Shown here piece by piece: positions 6,099 to 6,867 of a DNA stretch of 6,867 nucleotides. Source of the stretch: JAWXTP01 sp044433415 (GTDB lineage: Bacteria; Bacteroidota; Bacteroidia; Bacteroidales; Rikenellaceae); NCBI GenBank assembly GCA_044433415.1, contig JAWXTP010000143.1, forward strand, positions 1 through 6,867, given 5' to 3'. The first letter of the stretch is position 1. The number at the start of each line of letters is the position of its first letter. A model generated the notes under the pieces. It searched no databases, was not told the DNA's origin, and was given only the letters and a program-made list of their open reading frames with translations. The translations under genes were made by a program, and so were the position numbers.

Positions 6099-6704
6099 AT
6101 GATACTTGAAAATATATTAGGAATAACCGATGCTGTGGAATTGGCACGCACAGAAGAACGTATCAGTAAACTAAAGGCAGTCGAATTATACGACAATGGT
6201 ATATTAGATAGCTTAGAGGTAGGGTGTTATGCCTCATTACAGAAGATACATGAATATTTATTTAATGAAATTTACTCCTTTGCTGGAAAAATGCGTGAGG
6301 TGAATATCTCAAAGGGAGGTTTTCGTTTTGCACCTTTGATGTATCTTAAGTCCTCACTCGAACATATAGACTCTATGCCTCAATCGACTTTTGATGAGAT
6401 TGTCGAGAAATATGTCGAAATGAATATTGCTCACCCATTTCGCGAGGGCAATGGTCGTAGTACACGTATTTGGCTTGATCAGATATTTAAACGAGAACTT
6501 GGCCAAGTCATTGATTGGAGTAAGGTAGATAAAGATGATTATTTGATGGCAATGGAGCGCAGTCCTGTGAAAGATATAGAGATTAAACACATCTTGAAAC
6601 AAGCATTGACAGATAAAATAAATGACAGAAAACTATATATGAAAGGTATTGACCATAGCTATTATTATGAGGGGTATAATCAATTCATAATTCATAATGC
6701 GTAA
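6099..6704 (+). CDS. fic: Fic domain AMP-transferase, class III (C-terminal self-inhibition)
   Basis: This 201-aa Fic protein would transfer AMP from ATP to hydroxyl side chains of target proteins. The catalytic motif HPFREGNGRSTR (112-123) is intact: His112, Phe114, Glu116, Asn118, Arg120 and Arg123. The usual upstream elements are also present: IHEYLFNEIYSFAGKMREVNISKGGFRFAP (50-79), which includes the flap region. Near the C-terminus SYYYEG (187-192) fits the [S/T]xxxE[G/N] inhibitory motif. There Glu191 would block ATP orientation, as in the single-domain class III Fic of Neisseria. The tyrosine after the serine (Tyr188) matches that family's self-AMPylation site. The protein should thus be a latent toxin with its own built-in antitoxin, and no separate antitoxin gene is seen. 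Targets are unknown; related Fic toxins modify DNA gyrase. It starts 7 nt after the helicase stop, with a weak GAGAG ahead. The last residues (FIIHNA) are encoded by a heptamer repeat and are probably not functional. Confidence 0.93.
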   Translation: MILENILGITDAVELARTEERISKLKAVELYDNGILDSLEVGCYASLQKIHEYLFNEIYSFAGKMREVNISKGGFRFAPLMYLKSSLEHIDSMPQSTFDEIVEKYVEMNIAHPFREGNGRSTRIWLDQIFKRELGQVIDWSKVDKDDYLMAMERSPVKDIEIKHILKQALTDKINDRKLYMKGIDHSYYYEGYNQFIIHNA

Positions 6705-6709
6705 TTGAT
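6682..6709 (+). repeat. Four degenerate tandem heptamers at the end of fic
   Basis: AATTCAT (6682-6688), AATTCAT (6689-6695), AATGCGT (6696-6702) and AATTGAT (6703-6709) follow each other without gaps. The tract supplies the last codons and the stop of fic (TAA 6702-6704). It ends exactly before the next ATG (6710). It could be a slippage-prone simple repeat or a scar at a module junction. Confidence 0.65.
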
Positions 6710-6757
6710 ATGGAAGAGAAAAGAAATATTATTGATGATAAGAGTCGGGGCAAGTAA
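6710..6757 (+). CDS. 15-codon mini-ORF behind fic, possibly a truncated gene start
   Basis: The ATG lies 5 nt after the fic stop and reads MEEKRNIIDDKSRGK, then TAA (6755-6757). The placement is what one expects of a fourth operon gene, and the highly charged start looks like the beginning of a protein. No frame continues past the stop, and the DNA after it is AT-rich and non-coding in appearance. It is either a very short peptide, a remnant of a deleted downstream gene, or chance. No family is recognised. Confidence 0.25.
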   Translation: MEEKRNIIDDKSRGK

Positions 6758-6801
6758 CTGTAAGATAAATATTATAAATACTTATAAAATTCTATAATAA
6801 A

Positions 6802-6833
6802 TTTGCAGGTTTAATATATTTATCTTATCTTTG
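6802..6833 (+). promoter_or_regulatory. Bacteroides-type promoter for the gene starting at 6838
   Basis: TTTG (6802-6805), 20 nt, then TATCTTTG (6826-6833) matches the consensus fully. The -7 element ends only 4 nt before the ATG at 6838, so the transcript would begin at or next to the start codon. The downstream gene thus has its own promoter and is not simply the next gene of the fic operon. Confidence 0.7.
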
Positions 6834-6837
6834 CCCT

Positions 6838-6867
6838 ATGAAAAATATGCTAACTATATCCGAAGCG
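6838..6867 (+). CDS. N-terminus of an unidentified gene cut by the window end
   Basis: The open frame reads MKNMLTISEA and continues beyond the window. ATG at 6838 or, with a leader of about ten bases, ATG at 6847 could be the start. A beginning such as LTISEA is common in small winged-helix or excisionase-like DNA-binding proteins, but ten residues cannot decide this. A well-placed promoter is the main support for a gene here. Confidence 0.5.
   Translation, partial: MKNMLTISEA

Noticed and set aside
6770..6799. TATTATA/TATAATA inverted repeat upstream of the last promoter as a terminator or operator
   Set aside because: A pure A/T stem of 7 bp with a 16-nt spacer is too weak for a terminator and expected by chance at this base composition.
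1..6867. CRISPR array, tRNA or rRNA gene, insertion sequence or attachment-site repeats
   Set aside because: No regularly spaced repeats, no cloverleaf-like or rRNA-like sequence, no transposase or integrase frame and no long direct repeats bounding the HTH-SNF2-Fic module were found by reading both strands.

Overview
The window looks like chromosomal DNA from a member of the Bacteroidota, probably Bacteroidales. It is AT-rich. Start codons mostly lack Shine-Dalgarno sequences and follow A/T-rich leaders. Three intergenic sites match the Bacteroides-type promoter (TTTG, about 20 nt, TAnnTTTG). The GH130 enzyme and its transporter are of a kind typical of gut and host-associated Bacteroidales. 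Genus and species cannot be read from the window.

Layout. (1) Positions 1-41 hold the last codons of a rightward gene, followed by a strong hairpin terminator (63-100). (2) Positions 169-2536 hold a leftward two-gene sugar-catabolism operon. It consists of a 12-TM AmpG-like MFS transporter (2536-1265), then a cytoplasmic GH130 mannoside phosphorylase (1214-216), and a second strong terminator (203-169). The likely role is import and phosphorolysis of beta-1,4-mannosides, such as the Man-GlcNAc core of N-glycans or mannooligosaccharides, releasing mannose-1-phosphate. (3) A 442-bp divergent intergenic region (2537-2978) carries one promoter for each direction and a possibly structured leader for the transporter gene. 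(4) Positions 2979-6704 hold a tight rightward operon: a 69-aa XRE-type HTH regulator, a 967-aa SNF2/RapA-type helicase overlapping it by one base, and a 201-aa Fic protein 7 nt further on. The Fic protein has an intact AMP-transferase motif and a C-terminal class III-type inhibitory motif (SYYYEG). (5) Positions 6705-6837 hold a heptamer-repeat tract at the end of fic, a 15-codon mini-ORF and a further promoter. That promoter sits almost on the start codon of a gene (6838 onward) that runs off the window.

How the genes work together. The leftward pair is ordinary sugar metabolism. The rightward HTH-SNF2-Fic module resembles the front end of a helicase-based genome-defence or restriction-type cassette. 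It combines a dsDNA translocase with a self-inhibited AMPylating toxin and a small repressor-like protein. No methyltransferase or nuclease is visible, so the module is either incomplete here (partners downstream) or a compact system in its own right. This is the part of the window most worth a second look; the defence role is inference.
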